From: Verrucomicrobiota bacterium
GTDB taxonomy: Bacteria; Verrucomicrobiota; Verrucomicrobiia; Opitutales; Opitutaceae
DNA length: 64,000 nucleotides
Reading direction: 5' to 3'
Assembly: GCA_030605125.1 (NCBI GenBank)
Contig: JAUWBD010000001.1
Span: 1-64,000, forward strand
The position numbers and the translations under genes were made by a program. Below the pieces are notes generated by a model, which was not told where the DNA came from, searched no databases, and saw nothing but the letters and a program-made list of their open reading frames with translations. This document shows positions 55,501 to 64,000 of this stretch, one piece after another. Within the stretch, counting starts at the first letter, position 1. Every line of letters begins with the position of its first letter.

Positions 55501-56625
55501 GTGATCGGGCCGCTCAAGATCCTCGGCGTCGCCGATCTCCCCAAGGGCAACGGCCACGTATTCGGCATGCGCGGCAACCTCGGCCAAGACTACTACTTCA
55601 CCACCGACGGCCTGTTCATCGGCACGATCTTCCAGGACACACGCCTGCCGAGCGAGAAGCTCCCCGCCAACGAGGCGGAGTTGTTCGGCGCCCCGATGCA
55701 GTCCTACAGCGGTGGCGGCGAGCCCTTCACCGGCTGGTTCGGCGGGCACGACGACGGCAAGCTCCGCCTCCTCAGCGGCATTCCCCGCCAGGCGGCGATG
55801 GTGCTCGAGGCCACCGGATTCGACAGCATCCGGCGTTTCCACGCGCCCCCCGTCGCGGTCAGCGCCGCACAGCTCGCCGAAGCCTCCGTCGCGAACGACG
55901 CCCGCGCCACCGCCAAGGCCAAGGCCTCGGAGAAGAAGGCCACCATCGCCAAACTCGCCGCCGCTCCCGCCATCGACGCGAGGGGCGCCGGCTGGAAAGA
56001 CGTGCCCGCCTTCGACGTGAAGAGCAGCTCCTCCAACCTCACCGCCAAGGCCCGCCTCGGCTACGACTCCGCCCACCTCTACCTCGCCATCGAGGTCGAG
56101 GACCCCAGCCCTTGGTTGAACAACGGCAAGGACTTCGCGCGCCTCTTCAAAACCGGCGACGCCGTGGACCTCCAGCTCGCCACCGGTCCCAAGACCGGCG
56201 AGGAGCGCCCGCTCGCGGGCGATCTGCGCGTCGTCTTCTCGCAGCTCGACGGCAAGCCCGTCGCCGTGCTCATGCAGCCGGTCAACCCGGCGGCGCCGTC
56301 GAGCGCGTCCCGGCTCTACTCGTCGCCGGTGAGCGATCAGCGCTTCGACGAAGTGCGCATCCTGCCCGAGGCGCGGATCGCCGTGCGCAAGACCGGCAAG
56401 GGCTACGTGCTCGAGGCCGCCCTGCCCTTGTCCGCCCTCGGCCTCGCGCCGAAACCCGGCGCCGAGATCCGCGGCGACATCGGCTTCATCTCCTCCGACG
56501 CGGCCGGCGAGATCAACGTCGCCCGCACCTACTGGGCCAACCAGAACACCAACCTCGTCAACGACGAGCCCTTCGAGGCGCTGTTCAAGCCCAACGCCTG
56601 GGGCACCTTCGTCTGGGGCGAGTAA
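52561..56625 (+). CDS. Giant secreted protein: CBM9-like, FlgD-like and beta-propeller regions plus C-terminal CBM9-like domain
   Basis: Start MTRNPVAHLKALLACCLASASTLAHA (signal peptide) at 52561, in frame with the longer ORF. VQIDGDLSDWDFSGRIWSF; VLWDGLDDHGAIVAPGDYRVRGLSHGGI; C-terminal VEDPSPWLNNGKDFARLFKTGDAVDLQLA. Confidence 0.7.
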   Translation: MTRNPVAHLKALLACCLASASTLAHASSLPSPMMGRQSHNTGIRAVPAPGPVQIDGDLSDWDFSGRIWSFADMSIRDRYSAQTAVMWDKDQVYLAVKFTDPTPLHNTINPVFDPESGWKGDALQLRVLTDHPQWLTFWHYAAEQRSMFHQAVWKDADSPRPGQDVTLRAGEPGAVELGDGVAVAYKADADGRGYVKEARIPWRVLYKGPVPEIAPGLSFRMGMEFFYGSPGESVWPVHRYADNLQQGETSREFFWSAKRAWGDVRLVAENNVEQLVYVPADGKLEGSIALRAEIPADAKEFTLVVETADGKRVRNLGAQLNPEQYSVSNKDGMRIVEVLWDGLDDHGAIVAPGDYRVRGLSHGGIGATYVMSFFNPGTPPWEAGRSGSWGADHGAPRFAATAGEWAIIGWRFAEGGHGIIAIGADGLKKWGEKRGVSALAADRDSVYFISRSWHQSGNLCRLNLADGAYKPFVLDGQERPFELTLADIFGQADAVPGEVVALAASGKTLALAMSGGKLALLDPASAALQKVLDLPAPSALAYGPGGELYALSAGRLVSIDTASGALRAIPTPGLATSSDASPRQEDLPESSAASDAKTAQVGVLTVDARGNIGLFDSGPDQQVKFYTPQGKLAYAVGKKGGRPIRGKFDEQAMSKVSSAAVDAKGQVWVTESWEYPRRVSVWGGDGRLVRDYVGNTGYGGTGTFLHDQDPTLAYYGPVEMKLDLEQRTWKVQRVLWVPDESAGEQFAVPTGSHAHPHRFRSAASGKVREYMFSPPYRRSEPYVVYMENDQGEWRPVAAIGLLGQISGELAYKDAKVIRQPEGEYAGRNAYDGYFWNDANGDGKVQFSEVQIIPAAKPAKVDGRGESGIPLGSGWGTRMSMDDLSFYVNGVGRYAPVRFTADGAPVYGPPGLSRLTALPGTGDFVPVITEGAVIALAWEKFFGTRGLYAIDAKTGEPRWSYPNPFPGVHGSHRAPMPSPGLVIGPLKILGVADLPKGNGHVFGMRGNLGQDYYFTTDGLFIGTIFQDTRLPSEKLPANEAELFGAPMQSYSGGGEPFTGWFGGHDDGKLRLLSGIPRQAAMVLEATGFDSIRRFHAPPVAVSAAQLAEASVANDARATAKAKASEKKATIAKLAAAPAIDARGAGWKDVPAFDVKSSSSNLTAKARLGYDSAHLYLAIEVEDPSPWLNNGKDFARLFKTGDAVDLQLATGPKTGEERPLAGDLRVVFSQLDGKPVAVLMQPVNPAAPSSASRLYSSPVSDQRFDEVRILPEARIAVRKTGKGYVLEAALPLSALGLAPKPGAEIRGDIGFISSDAAGEINVARTYWANQNTNLVNDEPFEALFKPNAWGTFVWGE

Positions 56626-56651
56626 GCGCTCCGCCACCCGAGAACGCCGCG

Positions 56652-56686
56652 ACCGGCCGTCGATTCGCTCGACGGCCGGTTTTTTG
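56652..56686 (+). terminator. Intrinsic terminator after the giant secreted protein
   Basis: ACCGGCCGTCGA-TTCGC-TCGACGGCCGGT followed by TTTTTTG. Confidence 0.85.
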
Positions 56687-56704
56687 TGCGGGGCGATGCC
56701 TGCG

Positions 56705-56731
56705 GGTAGGACGGGACCGCCGGGACCCGCC
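56705..56731. repeat. GGTAGGACGGGACCGCCGGGACCCGCC palindromic element
   Basis: Similar to GGTAGGGCGGGCCCGCTGGGCCCGCCC at 27786-27812. Confidence 0.5.
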
Positions 56732-56818
56732 GCGTTGCCTCGCAGCGTTCGCCGCTCCGTCGCGGCCGGCCCGGCGTCAGGCCTCACCGCAACCGCCACG
56801 AACACCCGAACGCGCCAA

Positions 56819-58558
56819 TCACCTACCGGCGACCTCGAGGCGCACGAGGCGTTGGTTGCCTTCGTCCACCACCACCGCGCGGTCGCCGCGGGCGGCGATG
56901 CGGCCGGGGGTCTTCAACGCGCCGATCACCTCGTCGCCGGTGAAGATCACCGGCGCTTCGAGCGGCCCCTCCTCCGTCAGGCGGAAGAGCAGCACGCGGT
57001 GGTTGTCCGCATCGCTCACCCAGAGCCGGTCGTCGTCGGTCGCGAGATGGATCTTCGCGCCAAAGCGCTGATCACCCCAACCGGTGATGCGCGCGGTCTC
57101 GGTCCAGGTTTCCCCGGCGGCGCGCACCCGCACGATCGTGCCGCCATCGGCGACGATCACGCCGTCGCGCGGCGTGCGACCGAGGCTGGTGATGCCGGGC
57201 TCGGCCGAGGCGGTCTTGATCCTGACCTTGCCGAGCAGCGCACGGTGGCGGCCGTCAGGGTGGAGCGAGAGGCGCGCGCCTTCGCCGCGGGCGTTGACGA
57301 ACACGCCTTCCTCGCGGCCCGGGGCGCCGAGCACGAGCGCCCCGGTCGGATTGGCCGGGAGCGAATCGGCGACGGCGTGCACGCCGCGGTCGAAGCGGTT
57401 GCGCGGCTCCGGATCGATCGCGCCGACCACGAGCACCCGACGGTTGCTCTGGGTCGAGAGGCCGACCATCGCGTCGCTCGCGAGCATCGCCATCTGCCAG
57501 CCTTCGTCGTCGGTCATGTGAAGGGTGTTGCGCGGATAGGTGGCGGGGCCGTCGGTCCAGTCCCAGTATCCACAATTCCACCACACGCGTCCCTGGCGGT
57601 CCACCGCGAGGCCGGAGGAGCGGTGCACCGCGCCGATGCGTCGCACCCCGGCGAAGGCGCGACGGGCCTCGTCCCATTCGAGGATATGGATCACGCCGAG
57701 CGCGCCGGCGATGGCGAAGCGGCCGCCGCCGAGCACGACCAGTCCGATCGGGTGATGGATCTCGCCGTCCTTGGGCAGGGTGCCGATGAAGGAGCCGGAG
57801 CTGCCGCCGAGGACCACGCCGGGCGAGGGCGAGCCGTTGTCGTCCACCCGGTGGATGGTGGTGTGCCAGGCGAAGGCGTAGAGGTGCCCGCCGACAAAAA
57901 CCGGCCAGCTGCCGGGAAGGTTGACGCGGGTTTGCCCGCCGTCGGCCGCGATCTTGAGGTTGCGGTCGATGATCAACGAACCGTCGGGCAGGAGCACGAT
58001 GAAGTTGTTGCGGGCGCCCTCGGGCAACGCGCCCCGCGACACGGCACGCCCGGAGGGCACGTCGAGCACGGCCAGCTCGTTGTCGGGCGTGATCAGGGCG
58101 ATGCGGCCGTCGATCGAGCTGGTCGAGATCGCGCGGGCGCGGTGCGGGGTCTCGGCGAAGGCGGCGCCGGACTCGGCCCGCGCGTCGAGGGTGTGGAGAC
58201 GCTCGTTACCGAGCAGCAGCACCTGGTGGCCGACGACAGCGAGGAACATGCGCCCGCGGCCCGCGCCGCGGGGCACGGGATGGGAGGCGAGGCGGCGTCC
58301 GTCCACCGAGTAGCGGCTAACCGAGCCGGTGCCGGAAAACGACCAGATGAATCCGTCGGGATCGACTCCGAGGCCGATCAGCGCCGCGCGAGGATCGACC
58401 CGGCCGTCGAAACGCACGAGCGTGTCGCCGGCTTCGCCGGAGTTGCCGAGCACGCCGGCGGAGCGGATGGCGACTGGTTGCGCGACGGCGGGGACGACGG
58501 CGGCGAGCAGGGCGACGCCGAGGACGAATCGCGAGATCAGGGAGCGGGGGGTGTTCAT
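56819..58558 (-). CDS. Secreted beta-propeller-like protein
   Basis: Start MNTPRSLISRFVLGVALLAAVVPAVAQ at 58558 (signal peptide). NHL/YVTN-like repeats (SSGLAVDRQGRVWW, IHLATDDDRLWVSDADNHRVLLF). Confidence 0.65.
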   Translation of the reverse strand: MNTPRSLISRFVLGVALLAAVVPAVAQPVAIRSAGVLGNSGEAGDTLVRFDGRVDPRAALIGLGVDPDGFIWSFSGTGSVSRYSVDGRRLASHPVPRGAGRGRMFLAVVGHQVLLLGNERLHTLDARAESGAAFAETPHRARAISTSSIDGRIALITPDNELAVLDVPSGRAVSRGALPEGARNNFIVLLPDGSLIIDRNLKIAADGGQTRVNLPGSWPVFVGGHLYAFAWHTTIHRVDDNGSPSPGVVLGGSSGSFIGTLPKDGEIHHPIGLVVLGGGRFAIAGALGVIHILEWDEARRAFAGVRRIGAVHRSSGLAVDRQGRVWWNCGYWDWTDGPATYPRNTLHMTDDEGWQMAMLASDAMVGLSTQSNRRVLVVGAIDPEPRNRFDRGVHAVADSLPANPTGALVLGAPGREEGVFVNARGEGARLSLHPDGRHRALLGKVRIKTASAEPGITSLGRTPRDGVIVADGGTIVRVRAAGETWTETARITGWGDQRFGAKIHLATDDDRLWVSDADNHRVLLFRLTEEGPLEAPVIFTGDEVIGALKTPGRIAARGDRAVVVDEGNQRLVRLEVAGR

Positions 58559-58566
58559 GGCGGGGC

Positions 58567-61500
58567 TTATTCGGTTTTCAACCCGCCCCAGAGCGAGGGG
58601 TTGATCATGGTTTCGCCGGGCACGTCGTTGACGAGACCGGTGGAGGGGTTGGCCCAGTAGCTGCGGAGGATGTTGGTCTCGCCGTCTTCGTCGCCGTAGA
58701 TGACGCCGAAGTCGGCTCGCAGCGCGTGGCCCGCGTCGGCCGGGAGCCCGAGGGTGGCGAGCGGCACGCGGACGACGACGGTGTAGGCGCCGCGGGTCCG
58801 GCGAACCTTGATCACGGCGTCGTCGAGCACGACCACGCGGTCCACCCGGGCGCTGCGCCACGGGCTGTTGAAGAAGACCGGCTCGGTCGTGCCGGGCACG
58901 ACGTAGTCGTAGAGCACGGCGACGGGCGATCCCTGGTAGTCGGCCACGAGCAGGCGGCGGTCGCCGGGGACGGGCGAGGATCGGGTGGGCGAGGCGGCGG
59001 GATCGGTCGAGAACTGGAAGTCGATCGCGTCGCCGGTCTTGAAGAGCAGGTTTTGCGCGACGCCGTGGTTGAGCCAGGGCGTGGGGTCCTTGACCTCGTA
59101 GCCGAGCACGAGGTCGGCGCCGTCGCGCAGGGCCTTGACCCGGGCGTGCGGGAAGGGCCGGGTGGCGTCGCCCCACTCGGCGGTCCAGGCGCCGGGCCAC
59201 TCGGCGGGCTGGCTGCCGGCGGGTGCGGAGCCGGCGCGAAGCACCGCCTCGGCCCGCGAGGCCTGGCGGGCGGCGCGCGCCTCGTTGAGCTCCTGCGCGG
59301 CGGTGAGCTGCGCGGCGGTGACGCCGAAGCCGCCGGCGGAGCGGACGAGCCGGTTCATGCCCTCCAGCTCATAGACGCGGATCGCGCCGTGGCCGGCGTG
59401 GAGGAGATAGCGGCCGCTCTTCGCATCGCGGGCGAAGGAGCCGCCGAAGGCCTCGCCGCCGATGCGGTAGGGGCTGCGCTCGAGGGCGACGCGCACGTCG
59501 TCGAAAAACTCGTCGAGGTAGATGCCGTCGGTGGTGAGCGCGAAGAAGCGGCCGTGGTTGCCGTTGAGCACGGTGATCGAGCCGACGTCGTCGAGGGGCG
59601 CCTCGCCGAGGAAGCCCATGTTGCCCTGCATCACGCCGATCTCGGGCAGCGGCGCGCGGTGCGAGCCGTGCACGCCGATCCAGTCGTTGCGCATGCGCCA
59701 GACGACCTCTCCGCGCTCGTCCACCCCGACCATCGGCGAGGCGTTGAGCAGGAGCTTGCCGTTCGCGGCGAGCATTGAGGCCTGGACGTTGCCGGGCGTG
59801 AGCCCCCGGAGCGGCACCGCCTGCCGGTAGGCCTCGGCCAGATCCCAGTCGGGCGCGCCGGAGGGGAGAAAGCCGCGAAGCTTCAGCGTGGCGCGCGACC
59901 AGGCGCGGCCCTCGTTGACCGCAAACCCGAGGTCGAGCCCGGGGCTGATCGCCGACCAGTAGGGGATGACGAGGCGCGGGCCGTCCGGGCCGGAGACCTG
60001 GATCTCGTCCACCTGCGGAATCTCGTCGCCGTCCCGGTCGATCCAGAGGACGGTGTAGCTGTTGGCGTTGCGCGAACCGCGGACCCCGCCGTGGTTGAGC
60101 TGGTCTTGGAAACGGCCGGCGGGCGTGACGAACTCGGCCAGTTCCTCCTTCAGCGCCGGATGCTCGGTGAACACCGCGGGCACCGACCAGCGGGGAGGCT
60201 TGGCCTGGAATCCGGAGAGCGAGCCAAGCGCGGCGCGGATGCGCGCCGAGCCGTCGGGCATGAGCTCGAACACTTCGATGTAGCGGCCCTTCGCGAAAAG
60301 GAAGGTGCGGTCGCCGTGGTGAACGACGCGGACGTTGTGGCCGTCCACCATCTCGGGCAGCTCGCCGGGCCGGGTCTTGCGATGGAGCGTGGAGACGATC
60401 TTCGCGCCGCCCTTCCACGGATCAAATTGCCAGAGCGCGCCGCCGGCGATCCAGCGGGTGACGTCGCGCGGGTCGAAGCCCGCGCCGGTGCCGCTGTAGG
60501 GGGGCGGGCCGAAGATCTCCTTCAACACCGAGTCGTCGCGCGGATTCCAGATGGCGACTCGCTTAGGCGTCTCCTCGTTCTCCGCGATCCAGAGCCGCCC
60601 GCGCGAGTCCACCGCGAGCCCGGTCGGCTCACGCATCGCGCGGGCCTGCCACGGGCCGCGGGCGGCGGCTCCGCCGCGCTCGCCGAGCTGGCGGAGCTGG
60701 CGGCCGTCCGGCGCGTAAACCTTGACGTTTTGATCGACGCCGTTGTCCGCGATGAAGAGTTCCCCGCCGGGCCCGACCGCGAGCGCGGGCGAGACGAACG
60801 GGGTGCGGGCGTGCGGGCGGCGCTCGCTGGGCGCGTAGGAAAACAGGCGGCTGGCGCGCGGCGACGGGCCGGCCGGCGAATCGACGCGAAAGACGTGGGT
60901 CGCCCCGAGCACGAAAAGCGATTTGCCGTCGGTCGCGATCGCGCCCGGCGAGTCGAGCGGGATCGAGCCGCGCTCGGCGCCGTCGGCCGGGTCGAGGCGC
61001 AGGATGCGGTTTTCGTCGTGCAACGAGAGGTAGAGCGAACCGTCGAGCCAGACCGCGCCGCGCAGGTTGCTCATCGAGAGGCGGCGGCGCGCGGGGTCGT
61101 GGCCGCGGCCCTCGTCCACCGGACGGCGATACTCGAGCACCGGGTGCTCGCCGTGCCGCCCGCGGTAGCGTTGCTGCGCGCCGGAGTGGTCCCACGCGAC
61201 GAGCGAGATGTTGCCATAGACGTATTGGTTGCCGCCCTCGTCGCGGCGCACGCTCTCGTAGTGCGGGCTGCCCTCGGAGAGGGCGTAAACGCGATCCGGA
61301 CCAAGCGCGAGGTAGAGCCGGCCCAGTCCGATGAAGGAGGAGAGGCTGGCGCTCATGATCCGGTTGCCGTCGAGATCGACCATCACGATGTTGTTGCCGG
61401 ATTCGGAGACGGGCGCGCCGAGAACCACGCGGTCGCCGTGCGCGGCGGCGCTGGTCGGGTTGCTATGGTCGGCCAGCCAGAGGTGCCCGGCCCAGGGGGT

Positions 61501-62256
61501 GCCGCCCTCGGGGGCGTAGAAATAGTTGAGGAAGCGCGGCGTGATCCCGGGATGGGAAATCGCGCGCCAGCGGTAGTCTCCGGGAGAGACGAGCATGCCG
61601 TCGTCGTCGAGGCCGTCCCAGACCAGCTCGTGCTCGCCGGCCGCGTAGGCCTGGCCGGAGACGAGATTTCGCACGCGGCGGCCGTCCCGGTTTTCGATCA
61701 CCACGGAGGCCTTGCCGTCGATGGGTTGGTGGAGCGTGAACGCGATCCGCTTCGCGAGGCGCGCCTGCGCGGCCTGGTGCTCGGTCAGGCTGAAGACACC
61801 CCACGCCGAGGCGTCGCGCCCGATCCCGCGATGCGGCGCCCAAGTGGGCGGCGTGAAGAAGTTTTGCCTCTGCACCGAGCGCCCCCGCGCATCGACCCAC
61901 TCGACCGACAAGGCCCGGCGGAAACGGGCGTCCTCGGGCGAATCAAAGCGGACTTCGGGCAACGTGAAGGTGTGCAGCCAGGTCGCGCCGCGCTTCTCCA
62001 CCTTGGCCCGGCTTTGGTCGAGCACCGCGGTCTGGCGCGCGGAGATGCCGAGGCCGATCCGCGGCGGGGGAGCGCCGGGCGCGATCTCCGCGACCTCCAC
62101 CCGCACGGTCAGCGTGGAGCCGTCGTGGTCCACCGCGTAGGCCACCCGCGGCGTCGCGCCGTCGGAGAGGATCGTGAACGCCGGATCGGCGAGGAGAGCG
62201 GCGGAGCACGACAAGAGCCCGATCAGGGCGCGAAAAAACGGGGGCGAGCGAAACAT
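58567..62256 (-). CDS. Giant secreted FlgD-like/beta-propeller/CBM9-like protein, paralogue of 52561-56625
   Basis: 1229 aa with signal peptide. ELVWDGLDDDGMLVSPGDYRWRAISHPGI, GVHGSHRAPLPE and C-terminal VKDPTPWLNHGVAQNLLFKTGDAIDFQFS all match the 52561 protein. Confidence 0.7.
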   Translation of the reverse strand: MFRSPPFFRALIGLLSCSAALLADPAFTILSDGATPRVAYAVDHDGSTLTVRVEVAEIAPGAPPPRIGLGISARQTAVLDQSRAKVEKRGATWLHTFTLPEVRFDSPEDARFRRALSVEWVDARGRSVQRQNFFTPPTWAPHRGIGRDASAWGVFSLTEHQAAQARLAKRIAFTLHQPIDGKASVVIENRDGRRVRNLVSGQAYAAGEHELVWDGLDDDGMLVSPGDYRWRAISHPGITPRFLNYFYAPEGGTPWAGHLWLADHSNPTSAAAHGDRVVLGAPVSESGNNIVMVDLDGNRIMSASLSSFIGLGRLYLALGPDRVYALSEGSPHYESVRRDEGGNQYVYGNISLVAWDHSGAQQRYRGRHGEHPVLEYRRPVDEGRGHDPARRRLSMSNLRGAVWLDGSLYLSLHDENRILRLDPADGAERGSIPLDSPGAIATDGKSLFVLGATHVFRVDSPAGPSPRASRLFSYAPSERRPHARTPFVSPALAVGPGGELFIADNGVDQNVKVYAPDGRQLRQLGERGGAAARGPWQARAMREPTGLAVDSRGRLWIAENEETPKRVAIWNPRDDSVLKEIFGPPPYSGTGAGFDPRDVTRWIAGGALWQFDPWKGGAKIVSTLHRKTRPGELPEMVDGHNVRVVHHGDRTFLFAKGRYIEVFELMPDGSARIRAALGSLSGFQAKPPRWSVPAVFTEHPALKEELAEFVTPAGRFQDQLNHGGVRGSRNANSYTVLWIDRDGDEIPQVDEIQVSGPDGPRLVIPYWSAISPGLDLGFAVNEGRAWSRATLKLRGFLPSGAPDWDLAEAYRQAVPLRGLTPGNVQASMLAANGKLLLNASPMVGVDERGEVVWRMRNDWIGVHGSHRAPLPEIGVMQGNMGFLGEAPLDDVGSITVLNGNHGRFFALTTDGIYLDEFFDDVRVALERSPYRIGGEAFGGSFARDAKSGRYLLHAGHGAIRVYELEGMNRLVRSAGGFGVTAAQLTAAQELNEARAARQASRAEAVLRAGSAPAGSQPAEWPGAWTAEWGDATRPFPHARVKALRDGADLVLGYEVKDPTPWLNHGVAQNLLFKTGDAIDFQFSTDPAASPTRSSPVPGDRRLLVADYQGSPVAVLYDYVVPGTTEPVFFNSPWRSARVDRVVVLDDAVIKVRRTRGAYTVVVRVPLATLGLPADAGHALRADFGVIYGDEDGETNILRSYWANPSTGLVNDVPGETMINPSLWGGLKTE

Positions 62257-62308
62257 GGCGGCGAGGTCTCGGGGTTAACGGAAAGCGGGTAGCCGGGGCG
62301 GGGTCGAT

Positions 62309-64000
62309 TCAAGGCGAGCGCACGAACCAGCACACCGCAAAGGGCGGCAGCGACACGTCGCCCAAGGCCGGACGCGAGTCGGCGATCGCGTCGCGCCACG
62401 CGCCCTCGGGCAGGCGCACGGCGGCGGTGGCGGAGGCGACGTTGTGACAGGCGAGCACGGTCTGGCCGGTCGCGGCGTCGCGCCGCAGCACGGCGAACAC
62501 GGACGGGCCGAGGTCGGGGATCTCCTGCGCGGCGTCCGGATGAAAGGCCGGCAAGGTCGCGCGCAGGTCCAGCAGGCGCTTGATCCGGGCGAGCACGCGG
62601 GCGCGCAGGCCGCCAGGATCGGCCAGCTCGCGCTCGAGCGCGGCGACGTCGAAGGAGGAGCGGTTGATGCTCCGCGCCCGGCCGGTCGAGACGACGAGCG
62701 CCTGGTCGTTGCGCGTGCCGAGCATCGCGGGCAGATAAAAGGCCGGCACGCCCATCAACGCCATCGGCACGGCCTGCGAGAGCACGAAGCGGTCGATCTG
62801 CTCGTCGAGCGGACGCGCGGCGGCCGGGTCGTTGAGCGCGTCGAAGTAGGTCACGTTGAGCTCATAGAAGGAGACGGAGCCGTCGGCGTTTCGCTTGCCG
62901 GTGATGTCGCCGCCGTGGCGCCTCGCGAGGTCGCAGAGTTCCTGGCGCTGCACCTCGGTCAGGATGCCCTCGGTCGGACGCATGCCGATGCCGTCGTGCG
63001 TCGCCGTGATGTTGAGATAGGTCGCGCGCGGGCCGATGTAGTCGAGCGTGGCGGCCCAGCGGGTGAGCACGCTCGCGTCGCCCGAGTGGAGCGCCCAGAG
63101 CAGCAGCGGAGGCAGCGAGAAGTTGTAGATGATCTGGGCCTCGTCGCCGCGCTCGCCGAAGTAGCTGACGTTCTCCTTGTGCGGGACATTGGTCTCGGTG
63201 AGCAGCAGCAGATGCGGCGCGGCGAGGTCGAGGAGATCGCGCCAGAGCTTGATGATCTCGTGCGTCTGCGGGAGGTGCGCGCAGGAGGTGCCCAGCTCCT
63301 TCCAAAGGTAGGGGATCGCGTCGAGCCGCAGCATCGACGCGCCGCGGACGGCGTAGAAGAGCAACACGTCCGTCACCTCGACGAGCACGGCGGGATTGCG
63401 GAAGTTGAGGTCAACCTGGTCGGCCGAAAACGTCGTCCAGAGCCACTCGACGCCGCGCACGGTCTCGAAGGGATGCAGCAGCGGAAGATTCCGCGTGCGC
63501 AGCACCGAGGAGGTGTCGGTGCCCTCGGGGATAGCGACCGCGAAATCCGCGCGCGCCGGATCGCCGGAGCAATGTCCCTTCACATAGTCGCTGTGCTGCG
63601 AGACGTGGTTGACCACCGCGTCGAAGACCAGGCGGTAGTCGGCGGCGAGCGCCTCGACATCGTCCCAGTCGCCGAGGTCTTCGCGGACCTTGCGGTAGTC
63701 GATCACGGAAAACCCGTCGTCGCTTGAAAACGGAAAGTGCGGCAGCAGGTGCACCAGGCTCACGGAAGAGCCCAGATGTTTGCGCAAAAACGCACCCAGC
63801 GCGCGGAGCGGCATTTGGCCGGCCTCACGAATCGTGTCGCCATAGGTGATGAGCATGGCGTCCCGCTCCGACCACCCCTCGGCGCGCGCGGGCGGCATCT
63901 CCGCGCGCCGGGTCAGCGCGAGCGCGATCAACGCGTCGGCCAGCGGGCCGCCGGTCTCGCGACCATAAACAAGCGCCACCCGCGCCCGGACGGAGGCCAC
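62309..64000 (-). CDS. GH13 subfamily-18-type sugar phosphorylase (sucrose/glucosylglycerate phosphorylase-like), possibly 5'-partial at window edge
   Basis: SLVHLLPHFPFSSDDGFSVIDYRKVREDLGDWDDVEAL; LVFDAVVNHVSQHSDY; MLRLDAIPYLWKE; LTETNVPHKENVSYFG. Confidence 0.75.
   Translation of the reverse strand: MASVRARVALVYGRETGGPLADALIALALTRRAEMPPARAEGWSERDAMLITYGDTIREAGQMPLRALGAFLRKHLGSSVSLVHLLPHFPFSSDDGFSVIDYRKVREDLGDWDDVEALAADYRLVFDAVVNHVSQHSDYVKGHCSGDPARADFAVAIPEGTDTSSVLRTRNLPLLHPFETVRGVEWLWTTFSADQVDLNFRNPAVLVEVTDVLLFYAVRGASMLRLDAIPYLWKELGTSCAHLPQTHEIIKLWRDLLDLAAPHLLLLTETNVPHKENVSYFGERGDEAQIIYNFSLPPLLLWALHSGDASVLTRWAATLDYIGPRATYLNITATHDGIGMRPTEGILTEVQRQELCDLARRHGGDITGKRNADGSVSFYELNVTYFDALNDPAAARPLDEQIDRFVLSQAVPMALMGVPAFYLPAMLGTRNDQALVVSTGRARSINRSSFDVAALERELADPGGLRARVLARIKRLLDLRATLPAFHPDAAQEIPDLGPSVFAVLRRDAATGQTVLACHNVASATAAVRLPEGAWRDAIADSRPALGDVSLPPFAVCWFVRSP

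Noticed and set aside
53209-56805. 1198-aa minus-strand ORF
   Set aside because: Antisense shadow of 52561-56625. It also spans the intrinsic terminator at 56652-56686.
60091-62292. 733-aa plus-strand ORF
   Set aside because: Antisense to the FlgD/CBM9-like protein 58567-62256; no domain features.

Overview
High-GC window, most likely from a verrucomicrobium of the Opitutales type; this is inferred from gene content, not from any database search. It has three parts. (1) 1-4833: the end of a phage/prophage-like structural module on the + strand. It abuts an apparently 3'-truncated GH106-like glycosidase gene. (2) 4.9-52 kb: a large carbohydrate-utilisation region. It contains three GntR-HTH/LacI-sensor regulators, two secreted tandem pectate-lyase-3 beta-helix proteins, GH2, GH4, GH29, a sialate O-acetylesterase, SGNH hydrolases, an FAD oxidoreductase and two Gfo/Idh/MocA oxidoreductases. 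It also contains two paralogous ~1340-aa GH42-like proteins (one frameshifted), two paralogous toroid-like proteins without an assigned family, two H-X9-DG pseudopilins, and PEP-CTERM/autotransporter-like secreted proteins, including a pseudogene and a gene fossil. (3) 52.5-64 kb: giant secreted beta-propeller/FlgD-like/CBM9-like proteins and a GH13_18-type phosphorylase at the edge. The strongest novelty candidates are: an ABC importer made of a solute-binding-protein/permease fusion plus a MalG-like permease with a ~450-aa periplasmic insertion of glycosidase-like repeats; a duplicated pseudopilin + giant GH + toroid module; and a recurrent ATTGGCwwTATTTCmAT operator-like motif in several intergenic regions. 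All functional calls come from reading the translated sequence. No homology search was run.
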